Shown here: positions 62,771 through 64,000 of the stretch, one piece after another
Layout of the letters: each line of letters starts with the position of its first letter
Position numbering within the stretch: the first letter of the stretch is position 1
DNA from: Candidula unifasciata
Taxonomy: Eukaryota > Mollusca > Gastropoda > Stylommatophora > Geomitridae
DNA: 64,000 bases
Direction of reading: 5' to 3'
Assembly: GCA_905116865.2 (NCBI GenBank)
Contig: CAJHNH020008455.1
Span: 1,409,580-1,473,579 of the forward strand
Made by a program: the position numbers and the translations under genes
The notes under the pieces: generated by a model
Databases searched by the model: none
The model's input: only the letters and a program-made list of their open reading frames with translations
What the model was told of the DNA's origin: nothing

Positions 62771-63130
62771 TTATGAAACCGAACTTGTAGTAAAAATGCT
62801 GAAATCCTCCATTTCTTTTGTTCTTATCTGTGCTTCAACCTTTTGTCTGTCTGCTTCTATTTGTGCTGCCAACCGCTGTTGTTCAAGTTTTATCTCCTGT
62901 TCTTTGATTTCTTTCTCATGTTGTAACTGCTTGTCTTTCATTGCTGCCTCGTGGGCACGTGCTTCTGCTTCCTGGGCGCGTGCTGCGGCCCTTTCTTCAC
63001 GATCCAATTGTTGTTGAACCCTTTGTGCTTCTTTGTCTTCCTGTTCTCTTCCTTCACAGAATTTTCTTAACTCCTCTCCTGATAACCCTAACTGTTTTCC
63101 CAGATTTATGTATTCTGCTAGGTTTAACAT
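62771..63130 (-). CDS. Retroelement gag N-terminal coiled-coil fragment
   Basis: 119 codons beginning MLNLAEYINLGKQLGLSG, then a long charged Glu/Arg/Gln/Ala coiled coil. This is the usual N-terminal arrangement of gag in SCAN-capsid Ty3-type elements of invertebrates. It ends out of frame with the downstream capsid-protease frame, about 40 bp away. Confidence 0.65.
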   Translation of the reverse strand: MLNLAEYINLGKQLGLSGEELRKFCEGREQEDKEAQRVQQQLDREERAAARAQEAEARAHEAAMKDKQLQHEKEIKEQEIKLEQQRLAAQIEADRQKVEAQIRTKEMEDFSIFTTSSVS

Positions 63131-63139
63131 TTTAGAACT

Positions 63140-64000
63140 GATTACTGTACTTTATTACTTTTGAAACTGTTTAAATTTAAGATAAGTCCCGTATTATTTA
63201 ATTTATACCCTTCTTTAACTAAATAATTGAGATTTTAATTATATCCCTTAACAAATTTACACTCAACTAATAAATAAAAAAAATATTATCTATTTTACTT
63301 AAATAGAATAATAGAATATCACAATCAAAGAACCTGAAAATCGAAAAAAGAAAGCATGTAACAATGTAATGAGTTGATTCTTTTTCCTTGGTCCTGGTGA
63401 TGGCTCCCTTGCTCTTCTGCTGTTGGAATGGACTGGATTAGGTTTGTGGCCCTTGATGCTCCACTGCACGTCTTTACTGTCTCTGGACACGCTCTTCTGA
63501 TCTTTGTAGGACACTACTCTTGTCTTCTGTCGTGGTCCAAGTCTGCAGATGATCTTAAAAGACTACCATTAGTTTATGCTCATTCAATAATTCAAATATG
63601 TCCAAAAGTCTTTATACCATGTAGTTTAACAATCTACACTGAAGTTGATCAGTTGGCACAGATCACCAAATGTTCACAGTTAGCGCATATTAATTTCACT
63701 AATTGTCACCACAAACTGTTGATAAATGTTAGATTCTCACTGAAATACTTTTCTTACAGAGAATGTATGTAGTTCTACTCTACAACCTGAATAGTCATAG
63801 TCTATCACATTAATCACTGTTTTTACTGTCTATCCATTATAAATTGTAAACATTTCGTGACGTAATTAATGTTGATAAACACCACTCCTTCCTTGCCTAC
63901 ACAATACACACTTGAACTCACCTATACGGACGTATTATAAACATTTAGTAGTAAAAGTACTACTTCTGGTGCTGACTGGACCCCGTTCTTTTTTATTGAC
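63140..64000. other. Upstream side of the retroelement, no gene seen
   Basis: AT-rich sequence expected to be the retroelement leader and 5' LTR. No copy of the LTR ends TGTAATGAT/ATCATTACA was found, and no convincing primer binding site. Confidence 0.5.

Overview
This is a stretch of animal nuclear genome. It has spliced genes with GT-AG introns, intronless rhodopsin-like receptors, LINEs with RNase H and reverse transcriptase remnants, tRNA-derived SINEs, mariner elements, a Ty3-type LTR element, and many micro- and minisatellites. The repeat style and protein divergence suggest an invertebrate, most likely a mollusc (gastropod-like). That placement is inference and was not searched. There is no operon, CRISPR array or prokaryotic signal.

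Layout. Positions 4668-31353 (minus strand) carry one well supported gene: the single merlin/NF2-type FERM protein of the Hippo pathway. I resolved 15 coding exons by splice sites and homology. They join in frame to 561 residues, from an ERM/merlin FERM N-terminus to the ARVAFFEEL C-terminus. One exon of about 38 codons, encoding the last FERM helix and the start of the coiled coil, should lie between 17443 and 16023 and is not there. The introns are packed with SINE, LINE and mariner fragments. A 39-bp minisatellite (about 3290-4560) starts about 100 bp past the merlin stop codon and keeps several frames open.

Positions 31.4-43.3 kb are repeats: two related LINE copies (32876-33855 and 38930-40035), a palindromic 419-bp element with an exact 8-bp target duplication (33943-34361), a small hairpin element (31956-32131), a degraded mariner (34431-35801), a 195-bp tandem duplication (36636-37024) and a long (TA)n tract.

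Positions 43388-44314 (minus) and 57988-58946 (plus) hold two divergently oriented, intronless class A GPCR genes of one family. Each is interrupted by frameshifts. Between them lie SINEs, a LINE 3' part with RNase H, two histone-type 3' stem-loops without a histone gene (46459-46523), and two large minisatellites (49925-50790 and 54590-55440).

Positions 59361 to the right edge belong to a minus-strand LTR retroelement: a 554-bp 3' LTR, a polypurine tract, and a broken gag with zinc knuckle and retropepsin. No pol is seen and no 5' LTR is in view. Only merlin, and perhaps the two receptors, look like host genes; nearly everything else is mobile or simple-repeat DNA.
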